DNA of 64,000 nt from Oceanococcus sp964629015 (GTDB lineage Bacteria; Pseudomonadota; Gammaproteobacteria; Nevskiales; Oceanococcaceae), in contig CAZVMN010000012.1 in the NCBI GenBank assembly GCA_964629015.1, positions 33,113 to 97,112 on the forward strand, in the 5' to 3' direction. How positions within the stretch are numbered: position 1 is the stretch's first letter; every line of letters begins with the position of its first letter. Both the position numbers and the translations under genes were made by a program. The notes below the pieces were generated by a model that did no database searches, had not been told where the DNA came from, and saw only the letters and a list, made by a program, of their open reading frames with translations. This document shows, piece after piece, positions 33,370 through 43,049 of this stretch.

Positions 33370-34452
33370 TCAGGCGCCCGGGACAGGATTGACGACCTTG
33401 TCCAGGACGTGGATGGCTCGTGTCGCGCGCATGATCAGGCCGTAGCTGAGGTCTTCGTAAGTTAGGAAAACCATCAAATGACCGGCGTCCACATCCGGTA
33501 GCTGAATTTTCGGTGCCAAGCGCGAGCTTTTCGGATCGCGCACCTTTTCACCAGCCTGCAGCACACGCAGAACGTGACCGGCTTCAATGCCGTGGTTGCT
33601 GCCGCGGTTGAGCGTCACGATCTGGTATTGGCCAATCTGGCTGACGCCGGCATACACCGCGATGATGCGGCCTTCGACTTCGTCATCCGGGGCATGCGGG
33701 TAAAAGTCGGTGCGGAAATCGCTGTACGCCTGCGGCATCAAGCGATCCAGTTCGCGCACCTCCAGATTGCTCTCGGACAGGCGTGCATGCGACACGTCAT
33801 CAAAGCGCTGGATGTCGGCGGTGGCGACCGGAATGGCTTCATAGCCGAGCAGCTTGCCGGTGTCGGGGTCGCGGTAGGTCTGACCTTTACGGACCACGGA
33901 ATATTGATAGCCGTTGGTTTCGTCAGCGTGGCGCACATAGGCGTCCGCTTCGTCGCTGCCGAGCAAGCGGTTGTCGCCGAAGGCCACAATATGCGGGGCA
34001 TCTTCGTAGGTGTCGGAGTCAATCACGCGCGGTCCTTTGAGGAACGCAAGAATTTCATCCAAGGGAATGGTCGGAATCGCTGCTTCGAGCGGAGTGCTGC
34101 GGATCTGCGGGCGCACACGAACCAGATTGCGTGGATCTGGCGGTTCGCGCTGCAGGCGCGGACGACCGTCGACCCAAACCAGATAGAGGACTTCGCCCGG
34201 GAAAATCAGGTGGGGGTTTTCAACCTGTGGGTTGGCGTTCCACAGTTCCGGCCACAGCCACGGATCGCGCAGAAAATACTCGGCGATGTCCCACAGGGTG
34301 TCGCCACGTTTGACGACATATTCCAGCGGCACGTCCGGATTCAGCTCCGGGCCGTCTTGGGCATGAACTGGGGCAACAGGCACCAGCAACGCACAAACGG
34401 CGAGAAAAATCATCGTCAGCCGATATTGCGCTAAGCCTTTATACTTTCCCAC
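33370..34452 (-). CDS. Exported LysM peptidoglycan-binding protein
   Basis: Signal peptide (YRLTMIFLAVCALLVPVAPVHA) followed by one LysM domain at about residues 44-92 (EYVVKRGDTLWDIAEYFLRD, with the FPGEVLYL end). The remaining 270 residues have no recognised domain but are conserved in this position in gammaproteobacteria (next to dprA). Probably acts in the periplasm at the cell wall. I use GTG 34452, which has GGGG six bases before it, since it gives a compact signal peptide; the frame could start 51 bases earlier. It is divergent from def. Confidence 0.88.
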   Translation of the reverse strand: MGKYKGLAQYRLTMIFLAVCALLVPVAPVHAQDGPELNPDVPLEYVVKRGDTLWDIAEYFLRDPWLWPELWNANPQVENPHLIFPGEVLYLVWVDGRPRLQREPPDPRNLVRVRPQIRSTPLEAAIPTIPLDEILAFLKGPRVIDSDTYEDAPHIVAFGDNRLLGSDEADAYVRHADETNGYQYSVVRKGQTYRDPDTGKLLGYEAIPVATADIQRFDDVSHARLSESNLEVRELDRLMPQAYSDFRTDFYPHAPDDEVEGRIIAVYAGVSQIGQYQIVTLNRGSNHGIEAGHVLRVLQAGEKVRDPKSSRLAPKIQLPDVDAGHLMVFLTYEDLSYGLIMRATRAIHVLDKVVNPVPGA

Positions 34453-34530
34453 GGTTCCCCTCTCGCTGATGCCCCCAAAGTACGGGGCTAACTTTATCAG
34501 CATTAACGAAAAATCAAAGAGTCAGCGCTC

Positions 34531-35037
34531 ATGTCGCAAATGCCGATTCTGAAGTTCCCTGATCCGCGCCTGCGCGAGATCGCCACACCGCTTGATCGCG
34601 TCGGCCGCGAATTGTGGAAAACCTTCGATGACATGTTGGAAACCATGTATGCCGCGCCGGGTGTTGGCTTGGCTGCGACGCAGGTCGGTATCCCGCATCG
34701 ATTTACGGTTGTTGATGTCTCGGCCAATCACGATCAGCCCTTGGTGTTGATCAACCCGGAGATCATCGGTGGCGAGAATCTGTGCGATGTCGAAGAGGGC
34801 TGTTTGTCAGTGCCTGGCGCCTATGAAAAGGTAAAGCGCTACGACGTTGTGCGCTTTCGCGCGCTGGACAAAGACGGCAAACCGATCGAAATGGAAGTGG
34901 ATGGATTGTTCGCGCAATGCATTCAGCATGAGATTGATCATCTCGACGGAAAGCTGTTTGTCGACTATCTCTCGCGATTGAAGCGTGAGCGCATCCGCAA
35001 AAAGCTCGAGAAAGACCTGCGCGCTGGCCGCGTATAA
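34531..35037 (+). CDS. def: Peptide deformylase
   Basis: Removes the formyl group from the starting Met of new proteins, using Fe2+ or another metal. All three motifs are intact: GVGLAATQVG, EGCLSVPG (metal-binding Cys) and QHEIDHLDG (metal-binding HExxH). 168 residues, normal. First gene of def-fmt-rsmB-trkA-trkH, the conserved order in gammaproteobacteria, with fmt starting 12 bases later. Confidence 0.98.
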   Translation: MSQMPILKFPDPRLREIATPLDRVGRELWKTFDDMLETMYAAPGVGLAATQVGIPHRFTVVDVSANHDQPLVLINPEIIGGENLCDVEEGCLSVPGAYEKVKRYDVVRFRALDKDGKPIEMEVDGLFAQCIQHEIDHLDGKLFVDYLSRLKRERIRKKLEKDLRAGRV

Positions 35038-35049
35038 GTAGACGTCAAT

Positions 35050-35979
35050 ATGCGCATTGTTTTTGCCGGCACGCCGGAGTTCGCTGCCCGCCCGCTGGCC
35101 GCCTTGCTGAGTGAGGCCGACGTTCACGGTTTCGAGGTGGTGGGGGTGTACACCCAACCCGATCGACCGGCCGGGCGTGGGCGCAAGCTGACGCCGAGCC
35201 CGGTCAAGCAGGTGGCTGTGGCGCACGATTTGCCGGTGTATCAGCCCGAGAGCCTGAAAGGGCAGGCTGAGCAAGCCGAACTTGCGGCGCTCAACCCAGA
35301 CGTGATGGTGGTGATCGCTTACGGTTTGATTCTGCCCCAGGCGGTGCTGGATATCCCACGCCAGGCTTGCGTCAACCTGCACGCCTCCTTGCTGCCGCGC
35401 TGGCGCGGCGCGGCACCCATCCAGCGCGCTATCGAAGCTGGCGATACACGAACCGGTTTGTGCTTGATGCAGATGGAGGCGGGGCTGGATACCGGTCCGG
35501 TGCTGGCGCGTGATGAGATGGACATTGGCCCGCACATGAGCGGTGGCGAATTGCACGATGCGCTGATGGCGCGCGGCGCGCAGTGCCTGCCCGGCTGGCT
35601 GAGTCAGTTGGGTGAGTTGACGCCGCACGTTCAGGACGATGCCTTGGCGACTTACGCGCACAAGCTGAGCAAGCACGACGGGCGGCTCGATTTTTCGCGC
35701 CCGGCGCATGAGCTGGCGCTGAAGCTGCGTGCTTTTGACCCGTGGCCGGGATGCTTCGCCATGCTCGACGGCCAAGCGGTCAAACTTGCCGGTCTGGTCG
35801 ACGTGCTTGAAAACAATGCCTCCACCCCGGGCGCGATCACCGCAGTCAGCGATATGCTGACGATCGGCTGCGGCCAGGGTGCGCTGCGCATCAATCAGAT
35901 TCAGTTCCCGGGTGCGCGACGCATGAGCGTGGCTGAGGCGGCGCGCGGACGTGATCTGACAGGACGCTGCTTTGACTGA
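35050..35979 (+). CDS. fmt: Methionyl-tRNA formyltransferase
   Basis: Formylates Met-tRNAfMet with 10-formyl-THF. The formyl-transferase domain has FAGTPEFAARPLAAL, the catalytic blocks VNLHASLLPRWRGAAPIQ and MQMEAGLDTGPVL, and the C-terminal tRNA-binding domain follows from about residue 205. 309 residues. Overlaps rsmB by eight bases. Confidence 0.98.
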   Translation: MRIVFAGTPEFAARPLAALLSEADVHGFEVVGVYTQPDRPAGRGRKLTPSPVKQVAVAHDLPVYQPESLKGQAEQAELAALNPDVMVVIAYGLILPQAVLDIPRQACVNLHASLLPRWRGAAPIQRAIEAGDTRTGLCLMQMEAGLDTGPVLARDEMDIGPHMSGGELHDALMARGAQCLPGWLSQLGELTPHVQDDALATYAHKLSKHDGRLDFSRPAHELALKLRAFDPWPGCFAMLDGQAVKLAGLVDVLENNASTPGAITAVSDMLTIGCGQGALRINQIQFPGARRMSVAEAARGRDLTGRCFD

Positions 35980-37231
35980 TTCCCGTCGTGTTGTCCTCAA
36001 AGCACTGTCCTTGGTCCAGGCCGGCCGCAACTTGCCGGATGCGTTGGGCCAGGCCGGCATCACCCGGCTGGAGCCACGTGACCGTGCCTTTGCTCGCCGT
36101 CTGGCCGTTCATGCTGTACGTCATCGGCGTCGGCTGGAAAAGGACATACAGGGCTATTTGCAGCGTCCGACCAAAGACCGCGGCATTCTTGATGTGCTGT
36201 GGCTGGGCGCGGCTCAAATCGACATGGACGATGTGGCCGAGCACGCGGCGGTCAATTCCACCGTGGAATTGGCGCCCAAACGCTTGCGCGGTTTGATCAA
36301 TGCGATTTTGCGCCGACGGTTGCGTGAACCCCCCAAGCTGTCATCCGATATTGCCGAGGCGCAGTCTTTCCCCAGTTGGTTGGTGCAGCGTATTCAGCGG
36401 GACTGGGGCGAGCAAGCTCCCAAGATTTTGGTCCAGCTGAATCAGGAGCCGCTGCTGTGTCTGCGTATCAATCGGCAGCAGCAGTCACGCCGGGCGTGGT
36501 TGCAACAATTGAATGATGACTCGGCGCAAGCGCTGGGCGACTCTGAGGCGCAATCCGACGGCGTGATCCTGGAGCAGTCGCGTGAGCTGGCCGAACTCCC
36601 GGGCTACAGCAATGGCGGTGTGTCCGTTCAGGGCGCGGCGGCTCAGGCGGCGGCGCACCTGATGCAATTGGCGCCCGGGCAGCGCGTGCTGGATGCCTGC
36701 GCTGCACCCGGCGGCAAGACCGCGCACATGTTGGAACTGTGTCCGGGCATTGAATGCACCGCGCTGGACATCGAAGCAAGCCGGGTGGCGCGAATCGAGG
36801 ACAACCTCAAGCGTTTGGGCCTGGAGGCCCGTTGTTTGACCGGCGATGTGCTGGAGAACGGGCCATGGGACGCTGAGTACGAGCGTATTCTGCTCGACGT
36901 GCCATGTTCCGGTACCGGTGTTATCGCGCGTCATCCGGATATCAAATGGCTGCGTCGTGCGGACGACATCCCGGTGCTGGTTGAGCGGCAGAAGCAGATG
37001 CTGCAACGGGCATGGTCGTGGCTGGCGCCTGGGGGTGTGCTGCTGTACTGCACATGCTCAATTCTGATTGAAGAGAACGATGCGGTGATTGGCGCCTTTG
37101 TAGCCGATCATCCGGAGGTGACTGTGGACACGCTCAATCTACCGTTCGGTCAGGCAAGCGAGTATGGTTGGCGCGTGGCGCCTGGGGCGCCCTATGAAGG
37201 CTTTTACTTTGCGCGTCTGAAGAAGGCATGA
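35972..37231 (+). CDS. rsmB: 16S rRNA (cytosine-967-C5)-methyltransferase RsmB
   Basis: SAM-dependent m5C967 methyltransferase. The N-terminal 140 residues are a NusB-like RNA-binding domain; the C-terminal Rossmann domain has LDACAAPGGKTAHMLEL, LDVPCSGTGVIARHPDIKW (catalytic Cys) and YCTCSI (second Cys). TTG start at 35972 overlaps the fmt stop region, so coupling is likely. 419 residues. Confidence 0.96.
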   Translation: MTDSRRVVLKALSLVQAGRNLPDALGQAGITRLEPRDRAFARRLAVHAVRHRRRLEKDIQGYLQRPTKDRGILDVLWLGAAQIDMDDVAEHAAVNSTVELAPKRLRGLINAILRRRLREPPKLSSDIAEAQSFPSWLVQRIQRDWGEQAPKILVQLNQEPLLCLRINRQQQSRRAWLQQLNDDSAQALGDSEAQSDGVILEQSRELAELPGYSNGGVSVQGAAAQAAAHLMQLAPGQRVLDACAAPGGKTAHMLELCPGIECTALDIEASRVARIEDNLKRLGLEARCLTGDVLENGPWDAEYERILLDVPCSGTGVIARHPDIKWLRRADDIPVLVERQKQMLQRAWSWLAPGGVLLYCTCSILIEENDAVIGAFVADHPEVTVDTLNLPFGQASEYGWRVAPGAPYEGFYFARLKKA

Positions 37232-37262
37232 GCAAAACCCGACACCGCTGGTCGCCAGCAGC

Positions 37263-38639
37263 ATGAAAATCATAATTCTTGGGGCCGGGCAGGTCGGGTC
37301 TACGCTGGCGGAAAATCTGGCCGGCGAGAACAACGATGTGACCGTGGTCGATACCAACAGCGCGCTGTTGCAGGAACTGCAGGATCGTCTGGATATCCGC
37401 ACGGTCGCTGGTTTTGCCTCGTATCCGGATGTTCTGGCCCGGGCGGGGGCGGATGATGCCGATATGGTGATCGCCGTCACCGATTCCGACGAGACCAATC
37501 TGGTGGCCTGCCAGGTCGCCTATTCGATGTTCCATACACCGACCAAGATCGCTCGTGTGCGCGCCGCAGAGTATCAGCGCAACGGCGGCATGCTGTTTGC
37601 GCCGGATGCTATGCCGGTGGACATGCAGATCAGTCCGGAACAGCTGGTTACCGACTACATCACCCGTCTTATCGAATACCCGGGCGCTTTGCAGGTGGTC
37701 GATTTCGCCCACGGTCGGGTGCGCTTGGTCGGGGTCAAAGCCTTGTTCGGCGGGCCACTGGTCGGGCAGGAACTGCGCGAGCTGGCCTCTCACATTCCCA
37801 ATGTGGACAGCCGTGTGGCGGCGATTTATCGCCGTGGCAAACCGATCATGCCGGAAGGCGATACCGTGGTTGAGGCAGGCGATGAGGTGTTTTTCGTCGC
37901 TGCACGTGAAGACATCTCCAAAGTCATGTCGGAGATGCGGCGCATCGACAAGCCGGTCAAACGCGTCCTGTTGGCGGGTGGCGGTAACATCGGTTTGCGC
38001 CTGGCCAAGGCGTTGGAGTCGCGCTGCCGCGTGCGCTTGATTGAACGTGACCGCGAGCGCGCCCGCTATCTGTCTGAGCGCCTCAACAACACCATCGTGC
38101 TGGCCGGTGATGCGGCCAACGAGAATTTGTTGATTGAGGAAAACATCGAACACGCCGACGTGTTCTGCGCCGTCACCAACGATGATGAGGCGAACATTCT
38201 CTCGGCTATGCTGGCTAAGCGTCTGGGCGCAACCCGTGTCCTCTCGCTGATCAACCGCCCGGCGTATCTGGATCTGGTCGAAGATCGCGATGTGGATATC
38301 GCCATTTCTCCGCAGCAATCCACCGTCAGTGCGCTGCTCTCACATGTTCGTCGCGGGGACGTGGTGCGTGTGCACAGCTTGCGGCGCGGCGCGGCTGAAG
38401 CCATTGAAGCGGTCGCCCACGGCGATCATCGCTCCTCCAGGGTTGTGGGGCGGCGCATCGACGAAATCAAATGGCCGCAAGGTGCCAGCGTGGGTGCGAT
38501 CGTGCGCAAGGACAAGGTCATCATTGCCCACCACGACACGGTGATCGAGTCGGAAGATCACGTCATCGTGTTTCTGGTCGACAAGCGATATACGCCGCAG
38601 GTTGAACGTCTGTTCCAGGTCGGCATCACATTTCTGTGA
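37263..38639 (+). CDS. trkA: Trk potassium uptake regulator TrkA
   Basis: Cytoplasmic NAD(H)-binding subunit that gates the TrkH potassium channel. Two TrkA-N Rossmann domains (KIIILGAGQVGSTLAENL at residue 1, RVLLAGGGNIGLRLAK near 235) each followed by a TrkA-C domain. 458 residues. GTGA overlap with trkH indicates coupling. Confidence 0.97.
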   Translation: MKIIILGAGQVGSTLAENLAGENNDVTVVDTNSALLQELQDRLDIRTVAGFASYPDVLARAGADDADMVIAVTDSDETNLVACQVAYSMFHTPTKIARVRAAEYQRNGGMLFAPDAMPVDMQISPEQLVTDYITRLIEYPGALQVVDFAHGRVRLVGVKALFGGPLVGQELRELASHIPNVDSRVAAIYRRGKPIMPEGDTVVEAGDEVFFVAAREDISKVMSEMRRIDKPVKRVLLAGGGNIGLRLAKALESRCRVRLIERDRERARYLSERLNNTIVLAGDAANENLLIEENIEHADVFCAVTNDDEANILSAMLAKRLGATRVLSLINRPAYLDLVEDRDVDIAISPQQSTVSALLSHVRRGDVVRVHSLRRGAAEAIEAVAHGDHRSSRVVGRRIDEIKWPQGASVGAIVRKDKVIIAHHDTVIESEDHVIVFLVDKRYTPQVERLFQVGITFL

Positions 38640-40129
38640 TCAGTCAGTTGTTGGCCGCCCTGCGCCATTGGCAGTGGTTGCACCCTTACGTTGCAGTCCA
38701 GCGGGTGCTCGGCATTCTGTTGATGATGTTCTCGGTGACCATGCTCACACCGGTGCCGGTTGCCTTGTTTTCGCAGGAACCGATCCATCGTTTTGTTGAT
38801 GCTTTTGCGGTCACGATCATCACCGGCCTTTTGATCTGGCTACCGGTTCGACGCCAGCGCGCCGATCTTCGCTTGCGGGATGGATTTCTCATCGTCTGTT
38901 CGTTCTGGATCGTCCTTGGGATGTTTGGCTGCGTCCCGTTTTTGGTTGGCGACAGTTTTGGTTTGTCGTGGACGGATGCGGTGTTCGAATCGATGTCCGG
39001 GCTGACCACGACCGGCTCGACGGTGCTCAGTGGCCTGGATGCCATGCCGCGTGGTTTGCTGTACTACCGCCAGCAGCTGCAATGGTTGGGCGGTATGGGC
39101 ATCGTGGTCTTGGCCGTGGCGATCCTGCCGATGCTGGGCGTTGGTGGGATGCAGTTGTATCGCGCCGAGATGCCGGGTCCGGTCAAGGACAACAAGCTGA
39201 CGCCGCGTATCACCGAGACGGCCAAAGCGTTGTGGTTCATTTATCTCGGGCTGACTTTGCTGTGTGGTTTGGCCTACTGGCTGGCGGGAATGTCGGTGTT
39301 CGACGCCATCGGCCATGCGTTTTCGACCGTCGCTATCGGTGGGTTTTCCACCCACGATGCCAGCATTGCCTGGTTCAACAGCCCGTTGATTGAAGCGTTG
39401 GCGGTCGCCTTTATGGTGCTGTCAGCGTTCAATTTTGCGTTGCATTTTGCGGCCTGGCGCAGTACCAGTCTGATGGTCTACCTGCGTGATCCCGAAGCGG
39501 TGGGCATGGTGGTGATTCTGGCCCTGGTCAGCGTGCTGGCCATCGCCGCTCTATGGTTCGCAGGGACTTATGCCGATTTCGACACCACAGTGCTCAAAGC
39601 CGTGTTTCAGGTGGTTTCCACCGGCACGACCACGGGGTTTTCATCGGCGCCGTTTGCGCTGTGGCCGTCGTTCTTGCCAGTTTTGCTGATTTTCATCAGC
39701 TTTGTCGGCGGTTGTGCAGCATCAACTGCCGGTGGCATGAAGGTGATACGCGTTTTGCTGTTGGTCAAGCAGGGTCAGCGCGAAGTGGCGCGCTTAATCC
39801 ATCCGGCGGCGGAATATCCGGTCAAGCTGGGCAATCGCGCGGTGTCCGGTCATGTGGTCGAGGCAGTGTGGGGTTTCTTTTCGATCTATGTCGCCCTGTT
39901 CGCGATCATGCTGTTGCTGTTGATGGCCTTCGGTCTGGATCAGGTCACCGCGTTTTCTGCGGTGGCGGCATGTCTGAACAACCTCGGGCCGGGGCTGGGC
40001 GACGTCGCTGAAAATTTCGCCAGTGTGCCGGACCCGGCCAAATGGGTACTGGTGTTTGCCATGCTGTTGGGGCGTCTGGAAATCTTCACCTTGCTGGTGC
40101 TGTTCACCCCGGCCTTCTGGCGACGTTAA
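38636..40129 (+). CDS. trkH: Trk potassium transporter, membrane subunit TrkH
   Basis: Potassium translocation subunit with about ten transmembrane segments and four pore loops, seen in FESMSGLTTTGSTVLSGL, GHAFSTVAIGGFSTHD, QVVSTGTTTGFSSAP and AACLNNLGPGLGDV. GTG start overlaps the trkA stop by four bases. 497 residues. Confidence 0.97.
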   Translation: MISQLLAALRHWQWLHPYVAVQRVLGILLMMFSVTMLTPVPVALFSQEPIHRFVDAFAVTIITGLLIWLPVRRQRADLRLRDGFLIVCSFWIVLGMFGCVPFLVGDSFGLSWTDAVFESMSGLTTTGSTVLSGLDAMPRGLLYYRQQLQWLGGMGIVVLAVAILPMLGVGGMQLYRAEMPGPVKDNKLTPRITETAKALWFIYLGLTLLCGLAYWLAGMSVFDAIGHAFSTVAIGGFSTHDASIAWFNSPLIEALAVAFMVLSAFNFALHFAAWRSTSLMVYLRDPEAVGMVVILALVSVLAIAALWFAGTYADFDTTVLKAVFQVVSTGTTTGFSSAPFALWPSFLPVLLIFISFVGGCAASTAGGMKVIRVLLLVKQGQREVARLIHPAAEYPVKLGNRAVSGHVVEAVWGFFSIYVALFAIMLLLLMAFGLDQVTAFSAVAACLNNLGPGLGDVAENFASVPDPAKWVLVFAMLLGRLEIFTLLVLFTPAFWRR

Positions 40130-40198
40130 GGTCCAAGGTGTGCGGGGTGCGCTGACGCTGCGCTATCATTGCCCGCTTTTCACCGCCTGGCAGGCCGA

Positions 40199-41140
40199 AT
40201 GAGCGTTTTCACGCCCGTATCCGAACCCGAATTGCGCAACTATCTTGGCGCCTACGATCTCGGAGAATTGATCGGCTACAAGGGGATTGAAGAAGGCATT
40301 GAGAACACCAATTTCTTTCTCACAACGAGCCAGGGTGAATTTGTCCTGACGCTGTTCGAGCGTACGCCGGCAGAGGACTTGCCGTATTTCCTGGGCGTGA
40401 TGGATCACCTCTCACGGGCGGGTATTCCCAGCGCGCGGCCGATGCCGCGGCGTGATGGTGATGTGCTCGGCACCCTCAATGGTCGTGCCGCATCCATTGT
40501 CGAGCGCTTGCCAGGGCGAGGGTTGGATCAGCCAAGCGCAGAGCAGGCTGCGGCGTTGGGTGAGGTGTTGGCCAAGATGCATCAGGCTGCTGCGGATTTT
40601 GTTGACCGGCGTGAAAATTGTCGCGGGCCGGCCTGGTGGACGCCAGCTGCGGACCAACTGCGCGAGAAGTTACCGACCGAGCAATACGCCCTGCTGGAAG
40701 ATGAATTGGCCTTCCAAGCGCAGGTGGATCAGGACAGCCTGCCGGGGGGCGTGATCCATGCCGATCTGTTCCGCGACAATGCCTTGTTCGACGGTTCGAA
40801 ACTGACCGGTCTGATCGACTTCTACTACGCCTGCAATGACGCCTGGGCCTACGATGTGGCTGTGTGCGTGAACGACTGGGCGATCAATGCGGAAGGTCAG
40901 TTCAATGCTCAGGTCTATGACGCTATGGTCAGCGCATATGCCAGGCAACGGCCTTTCAACGATGCTGAGCGTCGAGCTTGGCCGGCACAGTTGCGCCGCG
41001 CCGCGCTGCGATTCTGGGTGTCACGCTTGCTCGACTGGCATTTTCCGCGCGCGGGCGAGCTGACCTACAGCAAGGACCCCACCGAGTTCGAGCGCATTTT
41101 GCGGGCTCATCGCCAGCGCACGCCGCAGTGGCCGGGATGA
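40199..41140 (+). CDS. thrB: Homoserine kinase, aminoglycoside-phosphotransferase-like type
   Basis: Phosphorylates homoserine on the path to threonine. It is the APH-fold ThrB: GIENTNFFLTTSQGEFVL in the N-lobe, and the catalytic block VIHADLFRDNALFD with LIDFYYACNDAWAYDVAV. ATG at 40199 gives SVFTPVSEPEL; the ten codons before it are not conserved. It overlaps the TRAP small permease gene by four bases (ATGA). Confidence 0.95.
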   Translation: MSVFTPVSEPELRNYLGAYDLGELIGYKGIEEGIENTNFFLTTSQGEFVLTLFERTPAEDLPYFLGVMDHLSRAGIPSARPMPRRDGDVLGTLNGRAASIVERLPGRGLDQPSAEQAAALGEVLAKMHQAAADFVDRRENCRGPAWWTPAADQLREKLPTEQYALLEDELAFQAQVDQDSLPGGVIHADLFRDNALFDGSKLTGLIDFYYACNDAWAYDVAVCVNDWAINAEGQFNAQVYDAMVSAYARQRPFNDAERRAWPAQLRRAALRFWVSRLLDWHFPRAGELTYSKDPTEFERILRAHRQRTPQWPG

Positions 41141-41658
41141 CAGCGGTGCTGTCCCTGCTGCGGTTGTTGGAGCGCGGTAACCGTGCGCTCTTCGCGCTCG
41201 CATCCTGGGCCTGCTTCGTGATGGCAATCCTTGGCTTTGCGATTGTGATTGCGCGCTATGGATTTTCCACCGGCTCTATCGCGGCGCAGGAGCTTGTCAT
41301 GTACCTGCATGCTTTTGTTTTGCTGTGCGCTGCTGCTACAACCCTCGCGGCTGACGGACATGTGCGGGTCGATATTTTTTATTCGCGCTGGACAGCCCGA
41401 CGGCAGGCTTTGGTCAACCTGTGTGGCAGTGTGTTTCTGCTTATCCCGGTGATGCTGTTTACCCTGTTCATCAGTTGGGAATATGTGGGGCATGCCTGGG
41501 CGCGACGTGAAGCCTCGGGCGAGCCCGGTGGGCTGGCCTGGGTCTACCTGCTGAAGAGTTTGATCGTGTTGTTTGCGCTGCAGATGTTGCTGCAGGGTGC
41601 GCTGCAGGCGGTGGAGGCGTGTCATGGCTGGCGCAAGAATGAGGGCGTGCGTTCATGA
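41137..41658 (+). CDS. TRAP transporter small permease (DctQ-like)
   Basis: A 173-residue membrane protein with four helices and the family block AADGHVRVDIFYSRW after the second helix. TRAP systems import carboxylates and related solutes using an ion gradient, a binding protein and this Q subunit. ATG 41137 overlaps thrB by four bases; the frame could be extended further inside thrB but this would be a shadow. No binding-protein gene is near. Confidence 0.85.
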   Translation: MTAVLSLLRLLERGNRALFALASWACFVMAILGFAIVIARYGFSTGSIAAQELVMYLHAFVLLCAAATTLAADGHVRVDIFYSRWTARRQALVNLCGSVFLLIPVMLFTLFISWEYVGHAWARREASGEPGGLAWVYLLKSLIVLFALQMLLQGALQAVEACHGWRKNEGVRS

Positions 41659-43022
41659 TCGCCTTGCTCATGTTCGTGGTGGTCTGCATGGTGCTGCTGC
41701 TGGGCTACCCCGTGGCCTTGACACTGGGTGGTGTGGCGCTGTGGTTTGCGCTGATCGGTGTCACCCTGGGGTTGATTGAGGCGAGCGAGCTGCTGGCATT
41801 TCCGAGTCGGTTGTTCGGGATCATGAACAACCCGACCCTCGTCGCAGTGCCTTTGTTCGTGCTGATGGGCGTGGTGCTGGAAAAAGCCAAGCTTGCGGAA
41901 GAGCTGCTCGAATCCATGGCCGCCTTGGCCGGTCGATTGCGCGGTGGTCTGGGTGTGTCTGTGGTGCTGGTCGGAGCGCTATTGGCGGCTTCGACGGGGA
42001 TCGTCGGCGCCACTGTGGTGACCATGGGTTTGTTGTCGCTGCCAACCATGCTCAAGCGCGGTTATTCACCGGCGGTGGCCAGTGGCACCATCGCCGCGGC
42101 TGGCACGCTGGGACAGATTATTCCGCCGTCCATCGTGCTGGTTTTACTCGGTGATGTGCTGTCCTCGGCCTATCAGCAAGCACAGTTGGCTCAAGGGATC
42201 TTCAGCTTGCAGACGGTGTCGGTTGGCGATCTGTTTGTCGGTGCGCTGATTCCGGGGCTCATGTTGGTCACCGCCTACATGGTCTATTTGATGGTGCTGG
42301 CGGCCTTGAAGCCTGATGTGATGCCGCCTCCGGCGGCAGAAGATTGTCCCCGCGGTGCCTCGCTATGGGCGCAGCTGGTGCGTGGTTTGTTACCGCCGAT
42401 GTTGCTGATTGTCGCGGTGCTCGGCTCCATCATGCTGGGGTATGCGACACCCACAGAGGCTGCGGCGGTCGGTGCGTGTGGCGCGCTGCTGTTGGCAGCG
42501 CTGCGGCGTCAGCTCAATCTTGGTGCGTTGAAGAGTGCTGGCGAACAGACGGCCAAGATCACCAGCATGGTGTTTCTGATTTTCATTGGCGCTTCGCTGT
42601 TTTCCATGGTCTTCAATGCCTACGGTGGCGACGAGCATGTGCACGAATTGCTGATGGCCCTGCCGGGTGGCGCATTCGGCGCGATGGTGTGCGTTATGCT
42701 GCTGATGTTTCTGCTCGGCTTCATCCTCGACTTCATCGAGATCACCTTCGTGGTGGTGCCGATTGTGGGGCCAGTGCTCTTGCAGCTTGGGCTTGATCCG
42801 GTCTGGTTGGGGGTGATGATGGCGATCAACCTGCAAACCTCCTTCTTGACCCCGCCTTTTGGTTTCGCGTTGTTCTATCTGCGCGGTGTTGCGCCGCCGG
42901 AACTCACCACGCCGCAGTTATACCGCGGGGTGGTGCCGTTCATCGCGATCCAGGTCGGTATGCTGATCCTGCTGGCGTTATGGCCAGCTTTGGCCACATG
43001 GCTGCCGAGCGTGGTGTACTGA
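41655..43022 (+). CDS. TRAP transporter large permease (DctM-like)
   Basis: Large transport subunit with about 12 helices. Signatures are LFVLMGVVLEKAKLAEELLE near the N-terminus, GASTGIVGA-type block (AASTGIVGATVVTMGL), PPSIVLVLLGDVL, and LQTSFLTPPFGFALFYLRG near the C-terminus. 455 residues. ATG overlaps the small permease stop. The substrate cannot be predicted without the binding protein; the close coupling to thrB is by position only. Confidence 0.93.
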   Translation: MIALLMFVVVCMVLLLGYPVALTLGGVALWFALIGVTLGLIEASELLAFPSRLFGIMNNPTLVAVPLFVLMGVVLEKAKLAEELLESMAALAGRLRGGLGVSVVLVGALLAASTGIVGATVVTMGLLSLPTMLKRGYSPAVASGTIAAAGTLGQIIPPSIVLVLLGDVLSSAYQQAQLAQGIFSLQTVSVGDLFVGALIPGLMLVTAYMVYLMVLAALKPDVMPPPAAEDCPRGASLWAQLVRGLLPPMLLIVAVLGSIMLGYATPTEAAAVGACGALLLAALRRQLNLGALKSAGEQTAKITSMVFLIFIGASLFSMVFNAYGGDEHVHELLMALPGGAFGAMVCVMLLMFLLGFILDFIEITFVVVPIVGPVLLQLGLDPVWLGVMMAINLQTSFLTPPFGFALFYLRGVAPPELTTPQLYRGVVPFIAIQVGMLILLALWPALATWLPSVVY

Positions 43023-43049
43023 TAGCGTCACGGGTGGGGGCAGCAGCCC

